This document shows, piece by piece, positions 33,701 to 43,101 of a stretch of 64,000 nt of DNA; within the stretch, counting starts at the first letter, position 1; each line of letters starts with the position of its first letter. The position numbers were made by a program, and so were the translations under genes. Source of the stretch: Serripes groenlandicus (Eukaryota > Mollusca > Bivalvia > Cardiida > Cardiidae). The DNA lies in assembly GCA_031761405.1 (NCBI GenBank), contig JASEVX010000001.1, positions 28,780,612 through 28,844,611 on the forward strand. The letters run 5' to 3'. The notes under the pieces were generated by a model. The model was given only the letters and a program-made list of their open reading frames with translations. It did no database searches and was not told the DNA's origin.

Positions 33701-34557
33701 AGCGTCAACAAAGACATTTAACTGAAAGTTGAGCTTTCATGCAGACCTGAAATCTCATTTTGACTACTGTCTTCATGAGCGAGGATCAAGTTCTCCTTTT
33801 TCGCAAGTTTGCTAACAGCAGCAAGAACATTTTTGGCATGTCAAGTAAAAAGGGGCGAATGATAATTTATAATAATTTAATGAAAACTTAAGTTTTATAC
33901 CGATAAAGTTGAAAACATTGTGAGGAACAAGTCAAAATACATAATTAATCGAACCTCTATCGTACTGTTAGTGTTGGGTAGTTTTTATGTCATTACTTGT
34001 ACATACCAAAATGACATGGTTATAATGAGATAAACTACATTTGCTTGGATCTTACAAATTTGAAAACATCTAAAAATCATGATTAAGAAATAAGTGAACA
34101 GTAACAAACAGACCGCGATTTGATCAGAGTTGAACTGAAAACATCTTATAACCCAACCATGAATACTCTATACTAATGATATGAACATTTTATAAACCAA
34201 CCATAAATACTCTATAATAATGATATGAACTTGAAGTTTTCCATCAACACTTTGAAACACGTCACTCAATGTTAAAAAACAGTATGTAGCTATAATTGTT
34301 TTGTGGGCCGGAGGCCTTGTATTACCAACAAAATAATCTTGAATCTTGAATCTACTATTGCATGAAACAAAAGCTTATGTTTAATATTTCAGAGAGGTAA
34401 GTTATATCTGAGTGAAATTCGACTGTGCATCACGAAATCGTTTGTCTTGGAGAACTGCCATACATATCAGGCGGTACAACACAGCGACAAGAAGTCACCA
34501 GCCCTCCATCCTTGTGGATCACTGAGTGTTTATTATCCAATCATCAAGTATCTATAG
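21736..34557 (+). CDS. RNASET2: Ribonuclease T2 (secreted/lysosomal acid RNase), 5' exon missing
   Basis: Exons: 21736 (or 21753)-21847, 22951-23000, 25014-25083, 26390-26448, 28341-28454, 29498-29546, 31863-31934 and 34393-34557 (TAG). All junctions are GT-AG and in phase, giving about 224 residues of mature protein. Family marks in order are WDYFLFVQQWP, CAS I NYWTIHGLWP, a LYWVDLLSKKTLW helix, CAS II WQHEWYIHGTC, KCHITPS, and a final LYLSEIRLCITKSF. RNase T2 enzymes cleave single-stranded RNA through a 2',3'-cyclic phosphate in the secretory or lysosomal compartment. Both catalytic histidines and the CAS II glutamate are present, but the usual lysine before the second histidine (HEWxKHGTC) is isoleucine. 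Nine cysteines fit a disulfide-rich secreted fold. No ATG or signal peptide precedes the first exon in frame, so another exon lies upstream, perhaps in the gap at 20631-20830. Confidence 0.94.
21861..21912 (+). repeat. Poly-C tract and (CA)n microsatellite after an RNase T2 donor
   Basis: An uninterrupted run of 25 C (21865-21889) is followed by about nine CA units. It starts 13 bp after the GTAAGC donor of the first RNase T2 exon found. Frames through it encode only proline or glycine runs. Confidence 0.95.
22430..22620 (-). mobile_element. tRNA-SINE type 3, minus strand
   Basis: TGCTCCCTGGGTAAACAAAC, CGCCTTGCCCAAAAAGGCAC and ACTATCCACTCGGCCATTGC. Confidence 0.7.
23026..23290. mobile_element. 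MITE family B, full length
   Basis: TATGAGCCGTCCCGCGAGAA ... GTTGGTTTTCTCGTGGAACA with the inner arms CGCCTCCTGTAGATTTTC and CAGGCTGATCTGG. Confidence 0.7.
23349..23535. mobile_element. MITE family A, internally deleted copy
   Basis: CTCTTTCCCACATCCG, CTGCAGCATCGTCTTCGAAAAC, then CTTTCTGCTGCAGAGACGTC. Part of the central palindrome is lost. Confidence 0.55.
23655..23962 (-). mobile_element. tRNA-SINE type 2, full, minus strand
   Basis: Tail first (GGGGTCTAACGCCGTTTTTA), then AGCCCATTGGTGGAAGACGA, then GGCCGAGCCGGGATTCGAAC, TGACAGCCCGCGTCGCTACC and GACTGAGCTACCGGGGCTC. The head is a recognisable tRNA-like structure, but the body directly follows and no tRNA 3' end is present. Confidence 0.8.
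24098..24170. mobile_element. MITE family B fragment
   Basis: GAGCAAACCAACATTATGGT and ATGTATCGACCCGGATCAGC only; the rest is missing. Confidence 0.5.
24290..24470 (+). mobile_element. tRNA-SINE type 2, body and tail
   Basis: AGCGTCTACTTATTGCACCA, GTGTGGAGTACATGTG and TGAAAACGCTGTTAGCC; the head is decayed. Confidence 0.5.
24490..24727. mobile_element. MITE family B, degenerate
   Basis: GATCCGTTCCTCGAGAAAAT, ATGTATCGGCCCGCATTAGC, CCATAGGAGGCCAAAAGCG, CACAATGTTGGTTCATTATG. Confidence 0.6.
25768..25880 (+). repeat. 39-bp tandem repeat, 3 copies
   Basis: TTAGCTTTGATGTTATGACT plus CACACACGTTTGTATTACT, three nearly exact copies, directly before the SINE at 25893. It lies in an RNase T2 intron. 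Confidence 0.9.
25893..26360 (+). mobile_element. tRNA-SINE type 1, interrupted by MITE A
   Basis: tRNA-like head (GATAGTGTAGTGGTAGAGCG), body (TTGCCTAGGCGCTCAGGGTTGC) and tail (ACCAGTAGTACTGGTAAC, TTGAAGGCGGCGTAAAACAC). The B-box part of the head is reduced and replaced by four copies of a 9-bp ATGGCAGTA repeat (25941-25978). It is split by the MITE at 26014-26234. Confidence 0.75.
26014..26234. mobile_element. MITE family A nested inside a tRNA-SINE
   Basis: CCCTTTCCCTCATACGGC ... TATGAGGGAAAGGG with TTAA at 26010-26013 and 26235-26238. The SINE sequence before (GCTCAGGGTTGCGGGGTTA) and after (GACTGACTGCCTAATGTCAG) joins when the MITE is removed. This is the cleanest evidence for TTAA target duplication. 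Confidence 0.85.
26775..27085 (-). mobile_element. tRNA-SINE type 2, minus strand
   Basis: GGGGTTTCAAGCCGTTTTTA, AAGCAACTGGCTGCTTTCCC, CACATTGGTGGAAAACGAGT, and TTGACAGCCTGCGTCACTGC at the head. Confidence 0.7.
27713..27757 (+). repeat. TCTATGTATGCCTATG short tandem repeat
   Basis: Three imperfect copies of a 16-18-bp unit in an RNase T2 intron. Confidence 0.75.
27911..28320 (+). mobile_element. tRNA-SINE type 1 with amplified 5' head
   Basis: Seven tandem copies of a 28-bp A-box-containing head are followed by a single B-box (GGTCGCGGGTTCGATCCCCG), the usual body (CTCCTTGGCGCTTAAGGTTGC) and tail (TTGAAAGAGGCGTAATACAG). Confidence 0.8.
27916..28111 (+). repeat. 28-bp tandem array, 7 copies (SINE A-box unit)
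   Basis: The unit CTCGGTGGTGTAGTTGTAGA plus CCGTCCAC starts at 27916, 27944, 27972, 28000, 28028, 28056 and 28084, almost without mismatch. The eighth start at 28112 continues into the rest of the SINE. Uninterrupted frames through it on the minus strand are artefacts of the repeat. Confidence 0.95.
28640..28785 (-). mobile_element. tRNA-SINE type 4, minus strand
   Basis: CACGCTCGATGTCTACTTCC, GGAGACCTCACCAGTACTCG, CTCATCAAGGGATTCGAAAC, with GAGAGGCCGACGTTCTACC as the A-box complement. Confidence 0.6.
28990..29138. mobile_element. MITE family B, left half
   Basis: ACGTTCCGTAATGGTCTCTG, TGCGCAGTCTGCGCAGGC palindrome, TCCACAGGAGGCGAAAATTG, then an abrupt end. Confidence 0.6.
29800..30335. mobile_element. 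Terminal-inverted-repeat element (Tourist-like)
   Basis: TAAGAGCCAATTTGTTGCAC at the left pairs with GCGCAACAAACGGGCCCTTA at the right, and inside are repeated AAACTGGTTTTAG motifs in both directions. Ends of GGGCCCGTTTGTTGC type next to TAA/TTA recall PIF/Harbinger MITEs, which is inference. It lies in an RNase T2 intron. Confidence 0.5.
30770..30812 (+). repeat. GTAGCCTCGTCAC 13-bp repeat, 3 copies
   Basis: Three contiguous copies, the last ending TCACAT. Each junction creates a GTCACGTAG motif. Confidence 0.85.
30951..31160. mobile_element. MITE family C, opposite orientation, partial
   Basis: CAACTCTTTCACTGCCGAAT, TAGACTCTTCCATG, then CTGCTCGTTACGAGCTGTCT. The distal end is decayed. It lies in an RNase T2 intron. 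Confidence 0.6.
31205..31345 (+). repeat. Dispersed repeat family D
   Basis: AGATGTTTATGGTACTGAAA, AGAATTATGATTCTAATATT, CTTTTGAACAGTTTTAAAAC. The same order occurs at 44015-44155 and, reversed, at 49025-49170. Confidence 0.65.
32150..32230 (-). mobile_element. tRNA-SINE type 1 head fragment, minus strand
   Basis: TTGACCCAGTCGGGGATCGA and ACCTGCGTCCAGCAATTAGG. It is degenerate, just before the 23-bp minisatellite. Confidence 0.5.
32340..33435. repeat. 23-bp minisatellite, roughly 45 degenerate copies
   Basis: The unit GAGACTTGTGACGCCTCTGT plus GTC recurs head to tail for about 1.1 kb. Variation is concentrated in the GCCTCTG part (GCATCTG, GCTTCTG, GCCTTTG). It gives long stop-free frames on both strands with repeating SRHRG/SLDTEASQ peptides, which are not genes. 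It lies in the last intron of RNase T2. Confidence 0.93.
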
Positions 34558-34864
34558 ATACAGTTAAATAGACATGGTATAACCTGCTTCGTAATCACCA
34601 GACAATCAGTGTAGCTTTCTTATTCTCAAGACAATACTTAACCCCTTTCCTGCAAAATACCTAACTCTGGTATCGCTTATTTAATTTATGTCCTATAAAA
34701 TATAAATGTTGATCTATATAATTTGCACATATTAATTTAACCATTTCCATCATACATGGGAAACGAAACCCATCAATGCATGCCACGGTGTCCTTCACAT
34801 TCCAATGGTTACTTATGGGCATGCTTATGTAAGACCAACCTTAACTTTATAACAAGAGAAAATA

Positions 34865-35110
34865 AACAATATGGACTATGCGTAATGTATCGACCCATAT
34901 CAGACTGCGCAGTCCTCGTGGGCTAATCCGGGCCGACATATTCTGTCTCAGAGGGATAGAGGTATAGAGTAACGATTCCTGAAACAGAACATCCACAGTA
35001 GGCGAACATGTTCGGTCCGGGTTAGCCTGCGCGGCATGCTTAAGCTGTTCCAGGTCGATACTTTAGGCAGATTCCAAAATGTTGGTTTTCTCGTGGAACG
35101 GCTCATGTGT
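34865..35110. mobile_element. MITE family B, full length
   Basis: AATATGGACTATGCGTAATG ... AAATGTTGGTTTTCTCGTGG and GAACGGCTCATG. It lies about 300 bp after the RNase T2 stop and may be part of, or end, the 3' UTR. Confidence 0.65.
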
Positions 35111-35394
35111 GGAAAACGACTTCCCTGCCCACCTTTCCTAATGAAGAAAACCAGACAATTAGTGTAATTGCACCAACCTTACTTAGGGCTAAGTAGGGCT
35201 AAGTAATACTTAAAAAACTTAAGAATACATCATGTTTGATTCCCTAATAGAAAATTCTAAAATAGTCTATTTCTTAACAAATATTGTTGGTCTGCAAGGT
35301 AACTATTTATGTCATCTTAGTCATTTACTTAAATGCATTCCACCGTTCCATAATTTACAAAATAATAGGGAAACAAAAATGATGTAATACGCTT

Positions 35395-35605
35395 TTAAGT
35401 ATTTAAGTTTATATCATAAATGACGTCGCCAGCATGAAATTACATCATTCTATATTTGTCGGTATATGACTAGTGTAATAACAATGCTACGTAACGTCAT
35501 AATGAATATATACTCGGCGATAATTTTGTTTTTAAGCGACAATACCCCTGTGGATGAATGACGTAATCTGCCAGTTTTGCAGTGACGTCACTACGCGCGC
35601 ACCGA
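35395..35605. promoter_or_regulatory. Cluster of CRE-like TGACGTCA/TGACGTAA sites
   Basis: TGACGTCG near 35421, TGACGTAA near 35559, and a perfect palindromic TGACGTCA at about 35583-35590 next to CGCGCGC. CREB/ATF proteins bind such sites. No gene is assigned here; the open frame starting at 35609 (74 codons, one hydrophobic stretch) is unrecognised. Confidence 0.3.
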
Positions 35606-36059
35606 TAAATGTGTACATTGATTGAAATAAATGTGTCATGTCGATTCAAGCTCTTGTTTGCGAAATTAAAAGGTTTTTTTTTAATTTTAATGCTTATTTT
35701 AATGCTTATTCTTTATTATTTTTATTTAATTATTTTTAAATTTAAGAAAATTAAAAAATTAGATATTAAAAAAAGTAGTTCCGAAAATCCGGCTAGTGAG
35801 CTATATCGCACACTAGGCGATATTGATCAGTAGACAAAAAGCATGTTATAGGTTTTCTCAAGTTGGGAAATCTCTATATTTTATCATTGAGTATATAATA
35901 TATATTACTAAGCCCTAAGTTAGGTTGGTTGTATTAGACCCTGATTTAGAGAAGTTTCACGAAACTGTTTACGACTTATCGGCGAATAGTCCAGACACAG
36001 ATCGGACTGTGAAGTTTTCGCAGAGCAACATTTAACTTATGATGCTTTGAAAGTCGGAA

Positions 36060-36330
36060 TATGAGCCGTCCCGCGAGATAACCAACAGTGTGTACTCTGC
36101 GTAAAGTATCGACCCGGATCAGCCTTAGCATGCCGCGCAGGCTAACCCGGACAGAAACTTTTCGCCTCCTGTGGATTTTCTGGTTCGGGAATCATTTACT
36201 CTATACCTCCATCTCTCTGAAACGGAATATGTCGGCCCGGATTAGTCTGCGAGGACCGTGCTGGGTGATCTGGGTCGAAACATTACGCAGAGGCCATAGT
36301 GTTGGTTCCTCGCGGTACGGCTCATATTAT
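36060..36330. mobile_element. MITE family B, full length
   Basis: ATGAGCCGTCCCGCGAGATA at the left and GGTTCCTCGCGGTACGGCTC at the right form the terminal inverted repeat. TAT lies outside both ends, consistent with a TA-containing target. Confidence 0.75.
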
Positions 36331-36514
36331 TAAGTAATATAATATTTAGAATTTAGAATTGTTGGCTTATAAGAACCCAGACTGTTTAGACTGTTAAACT
36401 GATGCCGTCTGAGCGGGAGTACAATCTGTCTGAACTGAAACATTCCTGACAAACGTTGATTTTGGATAACTATTAAACAGTGTACGTACCGTTCGGATCT
36501 AACGCCGTTTTGGA

Positions 36515-36630
36515 CCGCCTCAGTGTTGCAGTGTTAGAGCGTTCGCCTCTGGTGTGGAAGGTTGCGTGCTCAATCCCTGGTCGGGTAATACTCACTATTT
36601 TAAAAATGGTAGTAATGGGTTTCCCTCGAT
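36515..36630 (+). mobile_element. tRNA-SINE type 1 head
   Basis: ACCGCCTCAGTGTTGCAGTG, CGTTCGCCTCTGGTGTGGAA, GTCGGGTAATACTCAC and AAAATGGTAGTAATGG; the body is truncated where a type 2 SINE begins. Confidence 0.65.
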
Positions 36631-36644
36631 TGGTGGTAGCCGAG

Positions 36645-36945
36645 CCCCGATAGTTCAGTCGGTAGCGAGGGATTGTGAGCTCAAACCCCAGATGGGCCAA
36701 CATTCTTCCAAATGACAAAAGTCACTGTGACAAGCGTCATTCGTCTTCCACCAATAGGTTAACAGTCTATTTGGAAAAACAGGCAGTAAATTGGAAAGTC
36801 CGTTGTGTGGGTGTGGGTGTGGGTGTGTGTTTGGGGTGGGTGGGGGGGTACTCGTGTGCAAAAGCCAGAAAACACATGAGTACTATAACTGGCCGCCTTG
36901 ATATGACTGAACAGATGTTGAAAACGGCGTTCATCCACAATCATT
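36645..36945 (+). mobile_element. tRNA-SINE type 2, full
   Basis: GAGCCCCGATAGTTCAGTCG, GAGCTCAAACCCCAGATGGG, GCGTCATTCGTCTTCCACCA, an expanded GTGTGGGTGTGG tract (36805-36848), and TTGAAAACGGCGTTCATCC. Confidence 0.75.
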
Positions 36946-37674
36946 CAATCGATGTGTGGTGCTTTCGCTCTTCATAGTTTATCGTACCGCCAAATAACTT
37001 ATTCTCGAAAAAAAAGACTCGTAAAGTCACAGACACAACTACCGGCAGGGTTTTCTGACGGATGTTGAATCTCTTGCAGAAAAGCAGCTGGTGATACTCG
37101 AAGTCAGTTTTCTGCGGTTGCCCGTGATATAGTCTGTGAGTTGACCAATATAATGCCAAAAATCACAATTTCGGCTGACTTTTACAGCCGGCTGCCTAAA
37201 CTGGCTGACCGGAACCTATTGAAACGCATAGTCAATATGTTATAGAGCCTGCATTTCGTATGCATCAACGCGTCACCCTCTCCATCAATATCGAATAATA
37301 TTCGCACAAAATACATGGTAGAAGCAACCTACGGCTTGTTTTCATGAACGAATATTCCATGTTTAAACTGTTTCTATCATTTTGTCCGCTGGATGAAGAC
37401 GATTAATGAGTAAATGTCCTAGGATGGTTGTATAATCAAAGTCCCATGGAGTCAGATGTATAGTGTGTGTGTTTATGTAGAGAGAAACGAGACTGCTTAA
37501 ACGAACATTGACGAAGATACATATTTATCTATTTTCGAGTTCATTGGTCGGAATAATGTATTTATGAGTCCGCGGTCATGTAATTGTCAAACAGGTTCTA
37601 CTCCAATCCGATTAAGATCATATACTAATAAACGCTTTGCTATAAGGTTGATTGTTCAATGATGAGCGCAAAGG

Positions 37675-37795
37675 AGGGCTACCATTACTACCATTGTTAA
37701 CGTCTTTGGTATAACCCTACCGACGATCAAACCCGCGACCTCCCGCACCCGAGGCGGACGCTCTAGGACAACACCACCGATGCTGGTATGACTTG
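37675..37795 (-). mobile_element. tRNA-SINE type 1 head, minus strand
   Basis: Complement reads CACCGATGCTGG..., with GAGGCGGACGCTC and CGATCAAACCCGCGACC on the plus strand marking the A and B boxes. Confidence 0.65.
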
Positions 37796-38019
37796 ATGGC
37801 GAATAGGAAAGATCATGGTATCATGACTTTGATCTCTTGCTAAAATATAATAACTGGCTGCATATCTAGGAGGGGAAAGGTGGTATTTGCACACACTAAC
37901 TCTCTTCTTAGCTAACTTTAAGTTGGGGATACCTACTGAGATGATTTTTTTGAATACTCACAACAAAGGTTTAAGAAAACGAAATATTTCAGAACATGAA
38001 AATATACCAATTTTCTAGC

Positions 38020-38105
38020 AGCCATTACGGCCATTTTTAAGTCTTTGGCATGACCCGGCCGGGGATCGAGCCGGGCGCTTTACCGCTACAATTGATACTT
38101 TCGGT
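38020..38105 (-). mobile_element. tRNA-SINE type 1 fragment, minus strand
   Basis: TGACCCGGCCGGGGATCGAG (B-box complement) with GCCATTACGGCCATTTTTAA ahead of it; the head is truncated. Confidence 0.6.
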
Positions 38106-38761
38106 CAGGGGTGTTTGAGACAATTTTAAAGAAGTAAAGACGGTTCTCGCCGCCCGGACGAGACACGGAGTCATACAATGAACGCATGGCAGGATACATT
38201 ACGACTTAAAAACTTGAATACCAATTCCACTCGTGTATTTGCGAGAAATATCAGATAATATGCGAGTTAATCTTAGTGAACCATAAATACTTTTGATTCC
38301 AAGGACCAATGAAAGTAATTTTGAAGAATATGTGAAAAAGAAAATGTCATAATTGTTGTTGGTACATTTTCAATAAAAACCTTTTATACTAAGGTAGTGG
38401 TATGTTGAACTAACCTTTGTTTTTCTAAATTACTGTTGACTTCATACGATTATCGCATGTTTCGTTTATTTTCGCACATACTCGTACATATTTATGCTAC
38501 AGTCATATTCGTGTTCTCACAAACACCGCTGTTCAAACACGACGGATTAAAATTGACTAGGTTAAATACTGTACCAAATATGATGATCATGGTACATCAC
38601 TGAAATAGAATGTGACGTCATTGAAAAATGCATAAACGTCATTCAAAAGGTGGTAGTTGTACGTGGTTCACACGCCAATCATTAATTGTATGTTTAAATT
38701 ATTTCATTTCTTTATTTAGAATATTGAATTTTGTATTTGTTTTTTCCTTATTATGTCTTAA

Positions 38762-38966
38762 CTCTTTCAGCGCCAAAGGCAATATTGAGCTTTTTGCAAA
38801 CAATACAGATTCAGGTGAGTCAGCTCGTAACGAGCTGTCTCACCTTAAATCTGCATTGTTTGGCTGTGAGTTATAAAAATATTCCAAAAATACTATAACA
38901 TGAAAATAGAGTCGTCCGAGTTTGAACATGGAAGAGTCTACTTTAAACAATTCGGCGCCGAAAGAG
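38762..38966. mobile_element. MITE family C copy
   Basis: Same ends (CTCTTTCAGCGCC ... GGCGCCGAAAGAG) and the same central palindrome as the copy at 17991. TTAA on the left, TTGA on the right. Confidence 0.75.
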
Positions 38967-39344
38967 TTGAAAGCTATACCTGGTATATAATAATAGGAAA
39001 ATTATGTTGAAGTAGTGATACAGGTTTTAGTATTGTCATATCAATTGTCCTCGCCCACTACTGAAACCTGTATCGCTATTCGCTACTGCAACATAACATT
39101 CCCTATATCTTATGGCGTTATCATTAAGCATTACAATTGTCTTGCTTGTCACATGACACAGTGCATTGTCCAAGCAATTACATAACACGTGTGGAAGCAG
39201 GACTGGGCCGTTAACTTCATACCGGTATATATGGCTATTAAGGTCGCCCTGGTCGCATTTGTCTCCGTGTGCATTGAGCTCCCTGCCAATACCATGATCG
39301 ATCAACCACCATATAGGTCAGCCTACAGGACACAGTTTACACGG

Positions 39345-39770
39345 TTTGGCCGATAAATTATTACTAACTGAAGTTTTACTCAGGTTTCTTACATGTCGAC
39401 GTACCCGTCTCAGACGTTATTTATGCCATGTCTTGAGTGCTACTACCTTTCTAGGTCGTCGGCACTGTAATTCGAGGTCACGAAGACGCTTACGACTGTC
39501 TGTTTGGGCAATGGTACGACCAGGAATTCAAATTGTCCGTCTTGCTGTACATGTGAATCGATTAAACAGATGTGACACAATCACGTATCCGTTTTGCCGA
39601 TGGATATCTCGATCGCCGGTCTCGACCTTGTACATTTCTAGCTTTTGGGCGGTGAAGGTACAACAGTTGAACTCTCGGTCAACCTGACTCTTAACAGTAA
39701 AGGTTATCGTACATGTAATGGTAGATATTAAACATTTTGAATAATCAAGGACGAATTGAAGCAAAAACAA
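39345..39770 (-). pseudogene. Tc1/mariner-like transposase relic
   Basis: Translation of the minus strand gives SHLFNRFTCTARRTI, then GRTIAQTDSRKRLRDLELQC, then RRPRKVVALKTWHK and RLRRVRRHVRN after a stop. This order resembles the helix-turn-helix region of Tc1-like transposases: a VVSRLxxRFxxTG block, then GRPR/TTxREDRxI, then the RRLxxAGLxxRRP...LTxxHRxxRLxWARxH block. Stops and a frame change show it is dead. No catalytic DDE region was recognised. The family call rests on pattern only. Confidence 0.45.
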
Positions 39771-41769
39771 TTAGTCCCTGGTCATAGGAGATAAACCTTT
39801 TTTCGTAGTTGGCTACCTGCCAATTGATATAAACATACAACGCATTTTAGGGTGAGACTGCGCGGAAAAAAAGTTTATCATGGATTCAACAAAGCTGCAT
39901 TTAACAGATCTCCCAAAAAAGATCACTATAATGTTGTTTGAACAACAGTGAAAAACTTACTCCAATATAAGTTTAACAAATGCTTAGAAATTAATGCGCT
40001 GAGAGATTATAAATGGGAGGTTATTATTATCATCGCGAGTCCAATTCAGTTTTAATAGAGTCATTTACCATTGTGAAACTAATCATCATGCCTGATTTTA
40101 CCATTATGTTTCGTATTTTACATTTTTTTATATTCTGCAGTTTCATATTTAATAATATATTTTACAAAAAGAAAAGTAAGTTTGCGAATATTACCGGAAA
40201 ATTGCGACGAAATATGAATGATAAACAAAAAGGTCACGTGTCAAATGCGCATTGGGAGATCAACTCTGAACGGGTTCTTAGTCATCTTCCCGAAGTGAAA
40301 CGGAAAGTAAGAATATTTACGGCCATTGTCGATTTCAATTCAATCGTCGGTTTTGTTGCTTATAAATTGTCTTTGACTTGACATTACAATATATATGTTA
40401 AAAATAGAATTTACGAACATTTCTGGAAAATAGCGACGAAGAAGATTGTGTGAAAACAAACCAACTACAAATCCGAGAGCGCAAACTACTCTGTCGGACT
40501 AAGTGTAAAATAAAAGGAATTATATTTAGAATAGCGGTGTATGAAAGGATGGAGTTGGTTAACAAAGGAACTCCGTCGATTACAAATAGAATATCACACA
40601 CTGACGCGTGATAGCAGCTCGCTTGCTGATTGGCTATGGTACAGATAAGAAATGTGTTGATCGCTTTCTTTCCTTAAGTGACCAAAAACAAGACATCGTT
40701 TTCTTAGACGACCTTTGACAACCCACGATGACTAAATACTTTTATTTAATATATAATAACTTTTGATTCACCGCATTGACATACATCATGTTACTTATCA
40801 TAAACAACATTTATGTATCATTGCACTCTCCTCGAATCCAAACACAACATGTCACTCAGTATAGCGAAAATGATTACATAACACAGAATTGAATTGAAAA
40901 CGGGCATTTTATTTTAAATGTTATATCATGTTTAACATATCTGGGCAGAACAAGATTGCGCCAAAAACGTTCATCTGCTTCTCTTATATAAATTCATTCA
41001 CTATGTGCTGTTAATTGTTATTTATAATTTTCTTATTTTTTATGTTCAGTATAGCCATGATCAAACACTTTCTCCCAGTCTAGTCCATGGTTTAGGGAAT
41101 TATTTTCTTTCATATCTTTTTTTCCCGATATCATTACCAGTTCAGTTTATTGCATTGGTGCATAATTTTAAATTTCTATTTAATCAGCATGAAACTTTGT
41201 CATACTTTTTGTTTTCTCATGTATTTTCGGCCTTTTTCATAATTGTCCAATATGCTCTAACTAGGTCACTTGTCAAAGCATTATAATGGTTCGTGGGGAC
41301 TAGTTAGCCATGGTGCGTTTTTCACACAAATGCTACATAACCCTGTGCTCCATAAATTCACCGTTTCCCAAACCCTTACCACCACGCTATTACAAATGGT
41401 ATACTAAGGTTTCAGAATGCTATAATCTTTCTGATCTCTTAATCCACTATTTTCCACTCAGTCTGTTAAATTGGACCCAATCAATCCATAAATGATACAT
41501 GATGAATTAATGCTTTCAATTTATAGGAGTAACACATGGTTATGGAGTACATATTGCTCTTTGTGAAACTTGTGTCTTTTTATGTGTTCATTATGTTAAT
41601 TGCTGGATCCAATTGCATACATGTTTTTTAGTTTACCCAAATACTACGCTAAATTACAATTATCAGTTTTGACCACAACCTGGTCATCCTTAAACAAGAA
41701 ATTATTAATTAAATATACTTGTGTTTGTGTGGTCCAGTAACCTACGTTGTTTTAGATCACCTGTGTCAA

Positions 41770-42420
41770 AGGCTCTAGATGATATATTGGAGTAACTTAC
41801 TGTCCGTAGCTCTCCTCAAAAACCACTGTCTGCAATTTGATAAAACTTGGCATGATCAATGTTCCTTGCATGGCCGAATTTTAAAGTTGTTCACATACTT
41901 CCACCCAATGCACAAGTTGTTGCCATGGCGACAAAAAAGAAAAACTATTAAATTATTCTTGTCAGAAACTACTGTCCCATTTCAAAATAATTTCTCTGAA
42001 ATGTTCCTTGACTGAACCTCTCTGAACCTCCACCAAGTTTGCTCGAACGGGTGCAACTTGTAAAAATCACAGAAACTACTTGATGGAAGTTGATTTAACA
42101 TTGACATATTTCTCAATATGATAAAGCAGAAACTTCAAAATGTGTTTGCCTAAACCTGCTGTCAAATTTTCCTTTGATTATTCATGTCCTAAATGTGTAT
42201 ACTTGTGAGCTCCTGCACTCAGGTAATCATTATAGGGACAACAAGGTCCTCTTCTTTTCCAATTGCCAATTTCATAATAATTTTGAAAGGAGACCATCCA
42301 TGGAAAAACAGCCCTGACAGCCATGTTTTGATAAGCAAACTGTGAAAATGTTTCAAAACTGAGCCAGTAATTTCTGACAATAAATTTTTCAAAGGTTTTC
42401 CCTGATTAATTATTAATGAG
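41770..42420. repeat. Decayed repeat of the same general type
   Basis: GTAGCTCTCCTCAAAAACCA, CAATGTTCCTTGCATGGCCG, GTTGTTGCCATGGCGACAAA and AAACAGCCCTGACAGCCATG. Non-coding; it lies in the spacer between RNase T2 and FAR. Confidence 0.45.
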
Positions 42421-43101
42421 ATCAACAATCAACAAAAATCAATATATCAAAGGACAAATTATCTCTGCACATATCCCTCGGACTAGATCATCCAAAAAGG
42501 TTGGTTTTTTTGCTAATGGAACAAAGCAGACACTTTCATTTACAGCACAAAGTGAATGGATGAATATTAACAAGTGCATTACTACGAGAAAGTGATATTA
42601 ACCTTTGCTCCATAAAACTGTAATTCCCTTCGGCAAATGAAGAGCAAGCGTTTAAAAATAGTGTAGGAAGAGTTTAGACTTATAAGTGAGGAATGAATAC
42701 TTTCAATTTGAAAGATTCCAAGAAAATGCTTATTTTTCACCTTGTAGATGCATCTGTAGCAGACGATTTCTGAAATCAATGTGGAAAAGAATACAATGCT
42801 ACCAATGATCACCTTTAATACTTCGGCTTTTGTAAAAACATGTTTTCACCTATTTTCAATAATTATACTTTCATAGAGATTCTTCCTTATCTTTGTCTGG
42901 GTTTTCAAATACGTTATTAGCAGATTCAATATATGTTTTAAAGGGAGATTAAACAATAAGATTACAGCAGGATGCTAACTTCACCATAAGACGGAGGAAA
43001 TCGGTTTGGTTGCGGAGGTATAGCCCTAGCGTTTTCTTCTTTGCAGGGTCAACGTTTTGTTTCTTCACATATCCTTTGCTTATGTCTCTGGATATAGTTT
43101 T

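Larger units (their letters stand above)
34558..43101. other. Convergent intergenic spacer between RNase T2 and FAR
   Basis: Holds MITE B copies (34865, 36060), SINEs (36515-36945, 37675, 38020), MITE C (38762), the Tc1-like relic (39345) and a decayed repeat (41770). Open frames at 35609 (74 codons), 40013 (122 codons) and 41005 (93 codons) are AT-rich, show no motif and are not supported as genes. Confidence 0.5.

Noticed and set aside
40013..40381. 122-codon open frame in the spacer
   Set aside because: AT-rich, no domain, no supporting splice or promoter signals, no relation to the neighbouring genes. Kept only as an unexplained frame.
41005..41286. 93-codon hydrophobic open frame
   Set aside because: Phenylalanine/leucine-rich composition expected from T-rich DNA; no family motif seen.
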